A DNA stretch of 64,000 bases from Autumnicola lenta (GTDB lineage: Bacteria; Bacteroidota; Bacteroidia; Flavobacteriales; Flavobacteriaceae): positions 31,281 to 95,280 of the forward strand of contig NZ_JAVRHO010000017.1 of assembly GCF_031846515.1 (NCBI RefSeq). Direction: 5' to 3'. The notes under the pieces were generated by a model. That model was not told the DNA's origin and searched no databases. It was given only the letters and a program-made list of their open reading frames with translations. Below are positions 53,757 to 63,595 of the stretch, piece after piece. Made by a program: the position numbers and the translations under genes. Each line of letters begins with the position of its first letter. Within the stretch, counting starts at the first letter, position 1.

Positions 53757-56700
53757 ATGGGTAAAATTACTCCACGGCTTAACGCCCTTATTTTACTAGC
53801 CTTTCTTTTTCTTTCTGTAGGAATGTTCTCCTCTACAGAAGGAGAAACCTATGTCGCCATCAGCATTAGTTCTAATCCCCAGGATGTCACCTGTATTGGT
53901 GGTTCTGATGGAGCTATTGATATTACAGTTTCCGGAGGATCAGGTGAATATGACTTTAATTGGAGCGGCCCAGATGGGTTTTGGAGTTCCAGTGAAGATA
54001 TTTCAGGTTTAAGCGCAGGAACATATAATCTTACAGTTACTGATAATTCAAGCTCTACTCCACAGGAAAGCAGCACCTCTGTAAATATTTCTGAAGATGA
54101 TGATGTAAATCCCACAATTTCTGCTCCTGCTGATATTACAGTAAATACAGATACTGATAGATGTACAGCATCAAACGTTACGTTGGGAACACCAGATGCA
54201 AATGACAACTGCGGGATACAAGGCATTACGAATGATGCGCCTTCAGTTTTCCCTATCGGAAACACTTTAGTTACCTGGACAGTGATTGACGATTCCAACA
54301 ATACCGAAACAGCTACACAAAATGTAACTGTTGAAGATAATCAAAGTCCCACAATTTCTGCTCCTACCGATATTACAGTAAATACAGATACTGATAAATG
54401 TACAGCATCAAACATTACATTAGGAACACCAGATGCAAATGACAACTGTGGGATACAAAGCATTACGAATGATGCGCCTTCAGTTTTCCCTATCGGAAAC
54501 ACTGTGATTACCTGGACAGTGAGCGATGATTCCAACAACACCGAAACATCGACACAAAATGTTACCGTAGAAGATAATCAAAATCCTGGTATTTCTCCTC
54601 CTGCTGATATCACAGTAAATACAGATAGTGATAATTGTACAGCATCAGAAGTTACATTAGGAACACCAGATGCAAATGACAACTGCGGGATACAAAGCAT
54701 TACCAATAATGCACCTTCAGTTTTCCCTATCGGAAACACTTTAGTTACCTGGACAGTGATTGACGATTACAACAATACTGAAACAGCGACACAAAACGTA
54801 ACTGTTGAAGATAATCAAAATCCTGTTATCATCCACAGTGGAAATCAAGACATAGAAAATGACACAGGGGAATGTGGCGCTTTTGTAGAAGTTAGTGCTA
54901 ACGCTGTTGATAATTGCGGTGTACTCGCTCCTGCCGGGACCCGAAACGACGGAATGTCTTTGACAGACCCTTATCCTGTGGGAACCACGATTATTACATG
55001 GCAAGTTCTGGATAACAACGGAAATTCCGCAACTGCTGTTGAACAGCATGTGACAGTACAGGATAAAGAAGCACCAGCATTACCAGAAATTCAGGACATA
55101 ATCTCAGGCTGCGAATATACTGTCACCGCACCTGTAACATCAGATAATTGTTCCGGCGAAATTACAGGAACCACATCAGATCCATTATCTTATTCTACTG
55201 AAGGGACGCATACCATAACCTGGAAATTCCAGGACGATGCAGGAAATACTTCATCCTTAAATCAGGAAATCACAATAAGTCCGTTAGGAGCTGAAATTGA
55301 ATTTGAAAATATTTCCTGTCATGGAGCCAATGACGGCAGCATTGAAGTAATGTTTGCTTATGGTGGACATGATAGTTTTGAGTACAGCATTGATGGAGCG
55401 AATTGGCAAACCAATAATAGTTTTTCCGCACTTGTACCTGGCATTTATAATATACAACTGAGGGATAGCAAAAAACCGGACTGTGTCCTAGTACTTGATG
55501 CTGATTTAGAAATAACCCAACCAGAAGTGCTTACCTCGGCAATAGATTCTAAAACTGATGTGCTCTGTAAAGGACTTGCTACAGGTGAAATAACAGCTTT
55601 GGCTACCGGAGGAACAGCACCGTACACCTTTTCCTGGGGTTCTTTAGGGTTTGGTGAAAGGAAACAGAACCTTCCCGCAGGAGAATATAAGCTTACCGTG
55701 ATTGATGCTAATGGTTGTGAAACCGCTCCTATAACCGTGGAAATTACTGAGCCAGAAAGCTTCATAGAAATTACCGAAGTCAATTCCACCTCAGGTTGTT
55801 TTGGGGAAAACAATGGCACAGCAACGGTTAGTGCAACAGGTGGGACCGGAAATTACTCCTATTTATGGGATAACGGACAAATAACCCAAACGGCAACGGG
55901 ATTGGCACCGGGTGAACATACCGTAATAGTTACAGATGAAAATGACTGCCAGAAAGAAAGAACTATAACCGTCTCAGCCCCTGCAAAATTAGAAATTAGC
56001 GGCTTTCTCACTACAGAAACCACTTCATATGGTTCTGCCACAGGTAGTGCTACAGTACAGGTGACAGGCGGAACCCCTACATATAATTTTGAATGGTCTA
56101 ACGGGCATGTGGGGCAAACAGCAAGCAACCTTCTTGCAGGAACTTATTCTGTTACTGTTACCGACAAAAACGGCTGTACTACCACAAAAGACGTAGTGGT
56201 GGTAGATAGTCTGGATGCAGAAATCCTGCCTACCTCAATTTGCGATAATAAGGAAGATATTATCCGTACTTCTTCATTCACCATTGTAGATGGCGGGGCA
56301 CGGGGAGGAACTGCTCCTTATAAATATGAATGGACATTTAAGGGAGATGCTTCAATATCAAACTATACCGGTCTTGAAACTCCAAAAATTAAATATGGAT
56401 CTATTGGAGATAAGGAAATTAGCGTAAAAATCACAGATGTTAATGGACTAACACTTACTAAAACAATCATACAGTATGTTGGAGGCTGTTTTTCTACAGA
56501 TTGCGGCTCTAATGATTTAACTGCAGATGATTACTACATTGGGGATAGCAGCGGCACTCCAATCACTGCAGAAAATTGTGGAAGTGCAGAGGACAGATTT
56601 ATATATATTTACATCCCTTCCAATCCATCCCGTTACTCTTTGAGCGTGGAATTTATATTTTCTATTGAAGATATTGAATCGGGAAATATCCAGAACTTTA

Positions 56701-59700
56701 AGGAGCTGGGTTGTTTTTATGAAAAAGAAGCTATCCCAGACAGAGCAAAGACTTTTAAAATAGATTACTCCTGTGGGGACATTGTTAAAATTGAAGGTAT
56801 CCGTTTTACCTTCAGCAATAAGAAAAATGATGAATGTGGTGAGGGAAATAGACCTAAATGCTATTCCACAAACAACGAAACAACTGTGTTTTCTCCTTTG
56901 TATGCCGTGGCCTTTGCCAACGAGTTGTTATGTAACGGTTCAGAAGATGGAAAAATCACCATCAGGGCTTCGGGAGGAGTTCTACCTTATCAATACTATC
57001 TTAATGGAGAACTTCAGCCCGACAACATAATAGAAGGACTTGCCGGGGGTACTTACAATATTGAAGTGAGGGATGCCGACAATAAAAGCCATTTTCTCAC
57101 CACGGAAATAAAACAACCTACTACTCCTCTTCAGCTTAACTTGATTGAACAAACCGATATCACCTGCTTTGGCGGTACAGACGGGACGGCCACTGTAGCT
57201 GCAGAAGGAGGCACTCCTGCAACTTCAGGAGAACCTTATATTTATGTTTGGGATAATGGACAGACCGGGCCTACAGCGACCAATCTTGAAGCAGGAGATT
57301 ACAACGTTAATGTAATAGATGCCAACGGATGTACAACCTGGCTTACTGTGACTATAATCCAGCCCGATAAACTAGTTGCTGATGCAGGCCCCGACCAGGT
57401 CCTTAACTGCGGAATTACGACAACCTTTTTAGCTGCAAGTCTTTTAGCTGAAGATTCAGAAGAGTTTACAGGAGAGTGGACCATTATTAATGGTCCTGCC
57501 GGTGGTGGTTTTACAGATGCAACTAATCCTCTAACTAATTTTACAGGGGCACAGGGTACTTATACATTAAGATGGAGCATTGACTGTGGTATGTCTGATG
57601 ATGTCAAAATCACATTCAGCAATTGCAACACGATTGATTTTGATGGCGCAGATGATTACATTGTCTTTGGAGACAATTTTAATAGTAGTACCAATTTCTC
57701 ACTGGAAGCCTGGACTAAACTATCGACTGAAGCTTCTTCGGGTGTAAAGACAGTTCTCTCAAAGCGAAACATGGCAGAATATAGCAGCAGCGGGTATGAT
57801 CTTATAATTGATAACAGAACTCCCAAATTCCGATGGAACGGAAATGTTATTTCATCATCAGACCCTGTAAGCACAGATCGATGGTATCATCTGGCTGTAA
57901 TAACAAATAATGATAGCACTTATCTATTCGTGGATGGGATACAGGTGGCACAGGGAGATGCTGCTGCACCAACAGCAAATAATTTTCCGTTTATAATAGG
58001 TGCTATATATAATAGTGAAACCCCGGCTGTTCCTTCAAATTATTTTCACGGCTGGATTGAGGAAGTAAGAATTTGGAATACTGCACTAACCACTAACCAG
58101 CTGCATTTTATGATGAATCAAAAATTGCAGAAAAGTGGGGATAACGTAAAAGGTCAAATAATTCCTCTTGATGTTCCTGGAAGTCTCGCCTGGGAAAACT
58201 TAGAAGGGTATTATCAGCTCGAAAATATTGAAAACGGTTACACCACGAGTGAGAATTCTTCAGGTATAAATGGTAGAATGGTTAACATCACTACAAGCCA
58301 ACAAAGAACTGCACCACTACCCTACATTTCAGCCAGAATAGGATATTGGTTCACAGATAATACCTGGATGAGACCTCAGGTATGGGATCCACCTAACAGC
58401 AGAGGAATTAATGGCGAATTTATTAATTGGAACATTGCACAAATTTCACATAAAATCAATTCCAATTTACAGGATATCCACATTCTGGGGTTAATTTCAA
58501 AAGAAGGAGCTCCACAGCGTGAAAACAGCACATTGAAAATGGAAGGTTCTGTAAACAATGCCTCAGGAAACGGGCTGACCATTAGCCATTACCTCGAGCT
58601 TAATGGAGTAATAGATTTAAATGGAGAGTCACAACTCATCCAAAGTGAAGGTAGTACACTTGCTGAAACGAGTAGCGGTTATATTGAGCAGGAACAACAG
58701 GGAACTGCCAGCAGTTATAATTACAACTACTGGAGTTCGCCGGTAGTTCCCCAGGGAGAAGCAAATAATTCCGGCTATACGGTGTTTGGTGTTATGAAGG
58801 ACGGATCGCCTGAAAGTTTTGGTCAAAATTTAAACTTTGGAAATCCACACACTCATGCAGATGAAGGGTTTACAACCCCAAGAAAAGTGAGCAATTATTG
58901 GATAAATGCCTTCCGTGCACGTACAGCAGACGCTTATAGCTCATGGGAGCAGATTGGTAGCAAGGTATCTTTAAAAACCGGAGAAGGTTATACGATGAAA
59001 GGTACATCTGGCGATGCCAAAATTACTACTTTACAGAATTACTTATATAAAGGAAAACCAAATAATGGCACCATTTCTTTAACTATAGGAAGCAATCAAA
59101 ATTATTTGATTGGCAATCCCTACCCTTCTGCTTTGAGCGTAAGCGAATTTTTTCTTGACAACCTTAAAGATATTAACGGCGGAAGAAATGACAAAAATGC
59201 TTTTAACGGCGCTTTTTATTTCTGGGACCATTTCTCCGGAAAAACACACGTACTATCCGAATATGTAGGAGGTTATGCAGTACTTAATCTCGTAGGGGCC
59301 GTTGCGGCAATTGCTACAGATGAAAGAATTAATGCCACAGGCGACAGCAGTGAGAGAGAACCAGGAGATTTTATTCCAGTAGGCCAGGGCTTCTTTATCA
59401 ATACTGAAATAAATTCCTCTACAGGAGGACAGCTTACAGGAAATGGCGGTGTAGTTAAATTTAAAAACAATCAAAGAAGGTTTAAACAAGAAGGATCAAA
59501 TTCGCAATTTCTTAAGCCGGAAATCAGGGAGAAAGCAGCAAAAACTGAAGAAGAAAAGTCCAGAATCAGATTAAATTTTAAATCCCCATTAGGATATCAC
59601 AGGCAAATACTCCTGGGAGTAGATCAATATGCCACTAACGATTTTGATTTGGGTTACGATGCTCCACTTAATGATTATAATTTGGAGGATATGTTCTGGC

Positions 59701-60401
59701 TTATTGATGGCTGGGAATATGTAATCCAGGGTGTCGGCCATATAAATCCTGAACAGGTACTGCCATTAGGACTGCGCATTGAGAAGCAGGGAGCGCTTAC
59801 TATCCTAATCGACGAACTGGAAAATATTTCTGAAAATGTGGAAATTTACATCAGGGATAAATCTACTGAAACCTATCACGATCTTAGGAATTCTGAATAT
59901 AACTTAGAAATTGAACCGGGAGATTACTACGAGCGCTTCGAAATTGTATTCCAAAAACCGGAAATACCTGAAGAAGAAGATCCTGAGGAAGAAGAAGAGG
60001 AAGACAATCCTGAAGAAATTCCCGGAGATGGTGAATCTCCCGAAGATGGAGAAGACGAAACACCTGGCGAAGATGAAAACCCTGAAGAGGGCAGTGAAAA
60101 TCCTGATACCGAAAATCCAAAAGAGAATCCGGAGGATGAAAATGGCCAAAATTCCGCAGGGATCTCTCTAGAATATCTAATGGATAGAAAGCAACTGGTA
60201 ATTTACAATCCAGATGGCCAAAAAATTGATGAAGTACGAATTTTCACCCTGAACGGACAGCAATTGGAGACTTTTACTGAAGCTACAACAGAGAAAGAAA
60301 TCTATTTTAACCTTATGCGTCCGGTAAGTACTTCAGTTTACGTTGTAAAAGTCCATACTTCAGAAAAAGTCTACAACAAAAAAATTATTGTAGACAAATA
60401 G
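53757..60401 (+). CDS. Giant T9SS-secreted modular protein 3 (SprB/HYR/LamG)
   Basis: 2214 aa from ATG 53757. N-terminal export segment (LNALILLAFLFLSVGMFSS). Order: SprB-like (35-112), three 79-residue HYR-like repeats (119-355), two more divergent HYR-like (356-505), about four SprB repeats (512-818, for example ATGGTGNYSYLWDNGQ). Then a PKD-like part, a cysteine-containing unassigned region (912-1045), SprB repeats (1052-1205), LamG (1291-1442), shared scaffold (1442-2069), acidic linker (about 2070-2137) and a T9SS type A-like sorting domain (2139-2214, VYVVKVHTSEKVYNKKIIV). The C-terminal half is very close to that of protein 2; the N-terminal half is different. No enzyme domain recognised. 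Confidence 0.88.
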   Translation: MGKITPRLNALILLAFLFLSVGMFSSTEGETYVAISISSNPQDVTCIGGSDGAIDITVSGGSGEYDFNWSGPDGFWSSSEDISGLSAGTYNLTVTDNSSSTPQESSTSVNISEDDDVNPTISAPADITVNTDTDRCTASNVTLGTPDANDNCGIQGITNDAPSVFPIGNTLVTWTVIDDSNNTETATQNVTVEDNQSPTISAPTDITVNTDTDKCTASNITLGTPDANDNCGIQSITNDAPSVFPIGNTVITWTVSDDSNNTETSTQNVTVEDNQNPGISPPADITVNTDSDNCTASEVTLGTPDANDNCGIQSITNNAPSVFPIGNTLVTWTVIDDYNNTETATQNVTVEDNQNPVIIHSGNQDIENDTGECGAFVEVSANAVDNCGVLAPAGTRNDGMSLTDPYPVGTTIITWQVLDNNGNSATAVEQHVTVQDKEAPALPEIQDIISGCEYTVTAPVTSDNCSGEITGTTSDPLSYSTEGTHTITWKFQDDAGNTSSLNQEITISPLGAEIEFENISCHGANDGSIEVMFAYGGHDSFEYSIDGANWQTNNSFSALVPGIYNIQLRDSKKPDCVLVLDADLEITQPEVLTSAIDSKTDVLCKGLATGEITALATGGTAPYTFSWGSLGFGERKQNLPAGEYKLTVIDANGCETAPITVEITEPESFIEITEVNSTSGCFGENNGTATVSATGGTGNYSYLWDNGQITQTATGLAPGEHTVIVTDENDCQKERTITVSAPAKLEISGFLTTETTSYGSATGSATVQVTGGTPTYNFEWSNGHVGQTASNLLAGTYSVTVTDKNGCTTTKDVVVVDSLDAEILPTSICDNKEDIIRTSSFTIVDGGARGGTAPYKYEWTFKGDASISNYTGLETPKIKYGSIGDKEISVKITDVNGLTLTKTIIQYVGGCFSTDCGSNDLTADDYYIGDSSGTPITAENCGSAEDRFIYIYIPSNPSRYSLSVEFIFSIEDIESGNIQNFKELGCFYEKEAIPDRAKTFKIDYSCGDIVKIEGIRFTFSNKKNDECGEGNRPKCYSTNNETTVFSPLYAVAFANELLCNGSEDGKITIRASGGVLPYQYYLNGELQPDNIIEGLAGGTYNIEVRDADNKSHFLTTEIKQPTTPLQLNLIEQTDITCFGGTDGTATVAAEGGTPATSGEPYIYVWDNGQTGPTATNLEAGDYNVNVIDANGCTTWLTVTIIQPDKLVADAGPDQVLNCGITTTFLAASLLAEDSEEFTGEWTIINGPAGGGFTDATNPLTNFTGAQGTYTLRWSIDCGMSDDVKITFSNCNTIDFDGADDYIVFGDNFNSSTNFSLEAWTKLSTEASSGVKTVLSKRNMAEYSSSGYDLIIDNRTPKFRWNGNVISSSDPVSTDRWYHLAVITNNDSTYLFVDGIQVAQGDAAAPTANNFPFIIGAIYNSETPAVPSNYFHGWIEEVRIWNTALTTNQLHFMMNQKLQKSGDNVKGQIIPLDVPGSLAWENLEGYYQLENIENGYTTSENSSGINGRMVNITTSQQRTAPLPYISARIGYWFTDNTWMRPQVWDPPNSRGINGEFINWNIAQISHKINSNLQDIHILGLISKEGAPQRENSTLKMEGSVNNASGNGLTISHYLELNGVIDLNGESQLIQSEGSTLAETSSGYIEQEQQGTASSYNYNYWSSPVVPQGEANNSGYTVFGVMKDGSPESFGQNLNFGNPHTHADEGFTTPRKVSNYWINAFRARTADAYSSWEQIGSKVSLKTGEGYTMKGTSGDAKITTLQNYLYKGKPNNGTISLTIGSNQNYLIGNPYPSALSVSEFFLDNLKDINGGRNDKNAFNGAFYFWDHFSGKTHVLSEYVGGYAVLNLVGAVAAIATDERINATGDSSEREPGDFIPVGQGFFINTEINSSTGGQLTGNGGVVKFKNNQRRFKQEGSNSQFLKPEIREKAAKTEEEKSRIRLNFKSPLGYHRQILLGVDQYATNDFDLGYDAPLNDYNLEDMFWLIDGWEYVIQGVGHINPEQVLPLGLRIEKQGALTILIDELENISENVEIYIRDKSTETYHDLRNSEYNLEIEPGDYYERFEIVFQKPEIPEEEDPEEEEEEDNPEEIPGDGESPEDGEDETPGEDENPEEGSENPDTENPKENPEDENGQNSAGISLEYLMDRKQLVIYNPDGQKIDEVRIFTLNGQQLETFTEATTEKEIYFNLMRPVSTSVYVVKVHTSEKVYNKKIIVDK
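54111..54821 (+). repeat. Three tandem 237-bp HYR-type repeats inside giant gene 3
   Basis: Starts at 54111, 54348 and 54585, exactly 237 apart (79 codons). Each begins 'ISAPADITVNTDT' and ends TQNVTVEDNQ. A fourth, strongly diverged unit follows from 54822. Confidence 0.9.
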
Positions 60402-60426
60402 ATGACTACGGTAAGGAATGGATGCC

Positions 60427-60468
60427 GAAAATTGCCATTTTAGAGATGCCTCTAAAATGGCAATTTTC
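60427..60468. terminator. 19-bp stem hairpin between giant gene 3 and rsmG
   Basis: GAAAATTGCCATTTTAGAG (60427-60445) and its exact complement (60450-60468), loop of 4 bases. It sits between two convergent genes and contains the first two bases (60468-60469 region) of the rsmG stop. Likely bidirectional terminator. Same family as 53446-53493. Confidence 0.75.
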
Positions 60469-61096
60469 AGCCTTTATATTTTAACGGAAGGTGTACCACT
60501 TTTTTGGTTTCGTAGAAATCTTCTTCAAAATAATCTGTGAGATTATAAATTTTGGCCGTTTTATAGTCCTGAAGTTCTTCAGAAAGATCGCCACCTTTAA
60601 GATAAAGGATTCCGTTTTTGAGTTCGTGATTACTTTTTTTGGCTATTTTACCTTTTGTCCAGTGAACAAATGTAGGCATGGCTGCCACTGCCCTGCTTAC
60701 TATAAAATCGAATTGGCCTTTTATCTCTTCTACCCTCGCATTGGTGGTTTTTACGTTATGAAGCTGTAAACCTTCAGCTACTTCTTCTACCACCTTAATT
60801 TTTTTTCCGATGGAATCGACGAGGTGAAATTTCGTTTCGGGGAAAAGAATAGCCAGGGGTATTCCGGGAAACCCGCCACCGGTCCCCACATCAAGAATTT
60901 TCGCACCGGGATTAAATTGCTGGATCTTCGCAATTCCCAGTGAGTGTAGCACATGCCTTAGATATAGTTCATCGATATCTTTACGGCTTACTACATTTAT
61001 CTTTAGGTTCCAGTCTTTATAGAGTTCTTCAAGTTTTCTGAATTTTGTTTGCTGATCTTCAGATAAATCGGGAAAATATTTAAGTATTAATTCCAA
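60467..61096 (-). CDS. rsmG: 16S rRNA (guanine(527)-N7)-methyltransferase
   Basis: 209 aa. It methylates G527 of 16S rRNA. Seen: NVVSRKDIDELYLRHVLHSL, AKILDVGTGGGFPGIPLAIL (SAM loop), KFHLVDSIGKKIKVVEEVAE, and DFIVSRAVAAMPTFV. The stop TGA lies within the arm of the hairpin repeat, so the repeat inserted at or created the very end of the gene. Convergent with giant gene 3. Confidence 0.95.
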   Translation of the reverse strand: MELILKYFPDLSEDQQTKFRKLEELYKDWNLKINVVSRKDIDELYLRHVLHSLGIAKIQQFNPGAKILDVGTGGGFPGIPLAILFPETKFHLVDSIGKKIKVVEEVAEGLQLHNVKTTNARVEEIKGQFDFIVSRAVAAMPTFVHWTKGKIAKKSNHELKNGILYLKGGDLSEELQDYKTAKIYNLTDYFEEDFYETKKVVHLPLKYKG

Positions 61097-61175
61097 TTAT
61101 TTTTACTTTTTGGCAAAAGTAGCAATTTGCGGCTTAAAAGTTGCAGTTTTAATTCATTCACAAAATTTAATATTT

Positions 61176-61183
61176 TACCTTTG
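61176..61183 (+). promoter_or_regulatory. TAnnTTTG -7 box for the desaturase gene
   Basis: TACCTTTG, exact match to the -7 consensus, 18 bases before ATG 61202. No clear TTG at the -33 spacing. Confidence 0.45.
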
Positions 61184-61201
61184 AACATTAAAGCAAAAGC
61201 A

Positions 61202-62311
61202 ATGGAAGCACCCCAAGATAATAATATCCGATTCTCCCGGGTCGATTCAGCAAAATTTTTCAGAACACTTAATAAACGGGTAAATTCCTATTTTAAAGAA
61301 AATAATTTAAGAAAAACAGGAAACTGGAAGCTTCACTTAAAGGCTTTGGTTATGTTTTCCATATTCCTGACGCCGTACTTCCTTATCCTGACTTTGGATA
61401 TTTCCCAATGGTGGATGTTACTTTTAACCGTAGTAATGGGAGCCGGAATGGCCGGTGTGGGAATGAACATCATGCACGATGGTAACCACGGATCTTATTC
61501 TTCAAAGAAGTGGGTCAACAAATTTATGGGAGGCACCATCTATGTTTTAGCGGGAAATGTGTACAACTGGCAGGTGCAGCATAATGTTTTGCACCATACC
61601 TATACGAATATTCATGGACACGACGAAGACCTTGATGCAGGACGTATTATTCGATTCTCAAAACATGCGGAATGGTTAAAAATCCACAGGTTTCAGCATT
61701 ATTATTCCGTTTTTCTTTATGGATTGCTAACATTTAACTGGGCAATAACCACAGATTTTAAACAAACCAAAAGATATTTAAAAAAGAAGTTATCCTACGG
61801 AAAATTACCGAATCCTGTCACCCAATGGAGTATTGTGGCAATTACAAAACTAATCTATATTTCCATTTGGATTGTGCTGCCTATGCTTATTTTATCTGTT
61901 GCCTGGTGGAAAATCCTTATAGGTTTTTTTGTAATGCATTATACCGCAGGCCTCATTTTGAGTATTGTTTTTCAGCTTGCTCATGTGGTAAAGGAAACCG
62001 ATATGCCGTTACCGGACAATACAGGCTCTATGAAAAACACATGGGCAATCCATCAATTATTTACTACGGTTAATTTTTCTACCAAAAACAAACTTGTGAA
62101 CTGGTTTACCGGCGGATTAAACCACCAGGTTGAACATCATATTTTTCCCAATATCAGCCATATTCACTACTCTAATATTTCAAAAATCGTAAAGCAGACG
62201 GCACAGGAATGTAACCTGCCTTACAACGAATATAAAACCACACGCGCAGCTATAAAAGCCCATTTTCAGTTTTTAAAAGAGATGGGTTCAAAACCTGCAA
62301 TTTCAAGTTAA
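61202..62311 (+). CDS. Acyl-CoA/fatty acid desaturase (front-end type)
   Basis: 369 aa from ATG 61202; the longer frame (from 61127) overlaps the promoter and was not used. Three histidine boxes of a di-iron membrane desaturase: HDGNHGS, HNVLHHTYTN, and NHQVEHHIFPN with the Gln variant typical of front-end/linoleoyl-CoA desaturases. Four hydrophobic segments (for example ALVMFSIFLTPYFLILTL). It introduces a double bond into fatty acyl chains; regiospecificity cannot be read from sequence alone. Confidence 0.88.
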   Translation: MEAPQDNNIRFSRVDSAKFFRTLNKRVNSYFKENNLRKTGNWKLHLKALVMFSIFLTPYFLILTLDISQWWMLLLTVVMGAGMAGVGMNIMHDGNHGSYSSKKWVNKFMGGTIYVLAGNVYNWQVQHNVLHHTYTNIHGHDEDLDAGRIIRFSKHAEWLKIHRFQHYYSVFLYGLLTFNWAITTDFKQTKRYLKKKLSYGKLPNPVTQWSIVAITKLIYISIWIVLPMLILSVAWWKILIGFFVMHYTAGLILSIVFQLAHVVKETDMPLPDNTGSMKNTWAIHQLFTTVNFSTKNKLVNWFTGGLNHQVEHHIFPNISHIHYSNISKIVKQTAQECNLPYNEYKTTRAAIKAHFQFLKEMGSKPAISS

Positions 62312-62334
62312 ACAACCTTTTTTAATCAACTAAG

Positions 62335-63528
62335 ATGCAAGAAAAATTATCAAACAGGATTAACAATTTAGCAACGTCCCAAACCCTGGCAATGGCGGCA
62401 AAAGCGCGTGAATTAAGAGCCGAAGGAAAGGACATCATTGGATTAAGCTTGGGGGAACCCGATTTTAATACTCCGGATTTTATCAAAGAAGCTGCCGTAC
62501 AGGCGATTAATGATAATTATAACTCTTATAGTCCGGTAGATGGTTACGTAGAGCTGAAAGATGCTGTAATCACAAAATTTAAAAGGGACAACAATTTAAC
62601 TTATAACCATTCGCAGATCGTTGTTTCTACCGGAGCCAAGCAATCGCTTGCTAACGTTGCATTGGTTCTACTAAATGAAGGAGATGAGGTTCTCCTGCCC
62701 TGCCCTTACTGGGTAAGTTATGCCGAGATAGTGAAACTGGCTGAAGGAGTTCCTGTTGAGGTTCCAACTTCTGTAGAGACTAATTTTAAAATGACTCCGG
62801 AGCAGCTGGAAAAAGCAATTACTCCAAAAACAAAGATGATCTGGTACAGCTCTCCCTGCAATCCCAGCGGAATGGTCTACAGCAAAGAAGAATTAAGAGC
62901 TTTAGCTGATGTATTGGCAAAGTATCCCGATATTATAATAGTTAGCGACGAAATTTATGAGCACATCAATTACGGGGATGGGCACGCCTCTATGGCCGAA
63001 TTTGAAGATATGTATGAGCGCACCGTTACTGTAAACGGAGTAGCCAAAGCCTTTGCTATGACCGGGTGGCGTATAGGTTATATAGGTGCTCCGGCATGGA
63101 TTGCCCGCGCCTGCAATAAACTACAGGGCCAGGTAACAAGTGGAGCAAATTGTATTGCGCAACGTGCCGTTATCACCGCGCTCGAGGCTCCTGTTAGCAA
63201 GATTAGTTATATGGTGGATAAATTTAAATCCAGACGTAAACTGATTATTGATCTTTTAAATGAAATAGAGGGCTTCATTACAACTGAGCCGCAAGGTGCT
63301 TTTTATGTATTTCCTAATATTTCGTCCTTCTTCGGAAAAACAATAAAGGGCCATAAAATAGAAAACGCCACAGATTTTTCTATGTTTCTATTAGAAGAAG
63401 CTTTGGTGGCTACGGTTACAGGAGACGCTTTTGGAAATGCAGATTGTATAAGAATTTCCTATGCAGCCAGTGAAGAACAAATTGAAGAAGCTTTAAAAAG
63501 AATAAAAACTGCTGTTTCTGAAGCATAA
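62335..63528 (+). CDS. PLP-dependent aminotransferase (aspartate aminotransferase-like, class I)
   Basis: 397 aa. Features: GLSLGEPDFNTPDFI, VVSTGAKQSLANV, YSSPCNPSGMVYSKEELRAL (AAT-I signature), IVSDEIYEHINY, and GVAKAFAMTGWRIGYIG with the PLP lysine K238. Closest in pattern to bacterial Ib-type aspartate/prephenate aminotransferases. It lies 23 bases after the desaturase. A terminator hairpin follows. Confidence 0.9.
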   Translation: MQEKLSNRINNLATSQTLAMAAKARELRAEGKDIIGLSLGEPDFNTPDFIKEAAVQAINDNYNSYSPVDGYVELKDAVITKFKRDNNLTYNHSQIVVSTGAKQSLANVALVLLNEGDEVLLPCPYWVSYAEIVKLAEGVPVEVPTSVETNFKMTPEQLEKAITPKTKMIWYSSPCNPSGMVYSKEELRALADVLAKYPDIIIVSDEIYEHINYGDGHASMAEFEDMYERTVTVNGVAKAFAMTGWRIGYIGAPAWIARACNKLQGQVTSGANCIAQRAVITALEAPVSKISYMVDKFKSRRKLIIDLLNEIEGFITTEPQGAFYVFPNISSFFGKTIKGHKIENATDFSMFLLEEALVATVTGDAFGNADCIRISYAASEEQIEEALKRIKTAVSEA

Positions 63529-63556
63529 AAACCAAGATTTTGATATTTTAAATTTT

Positions 63557-63595
63557 AAACCTCACAGTTCTCCGGGATCTGTGAGGTTTTTTTAT
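63557..63595 (+). terminator. Terminator after aminotransferase gene
   Basis: AAACCTCACAG..CTGTGAGGTTT stem, 11 bp, followed by TTTTATT. The arms resemble the 33-bp repeats at 5702, 10151 and 10495. Confidence 0.8.

Noticed and set aside
53849..54301. 150-aa minus-strand frame under the giant gene 3 repeats (and similar ones under genes 1 and 2)
   Set aside because: They are antisense to repeat DNA with biased codons; no start context or homology pattern.
61127..61201. Extended N-terminus of the desaturase
   Set aside because: It covers the TACCTTTG promoter box and lacks conservation expected of the family start.
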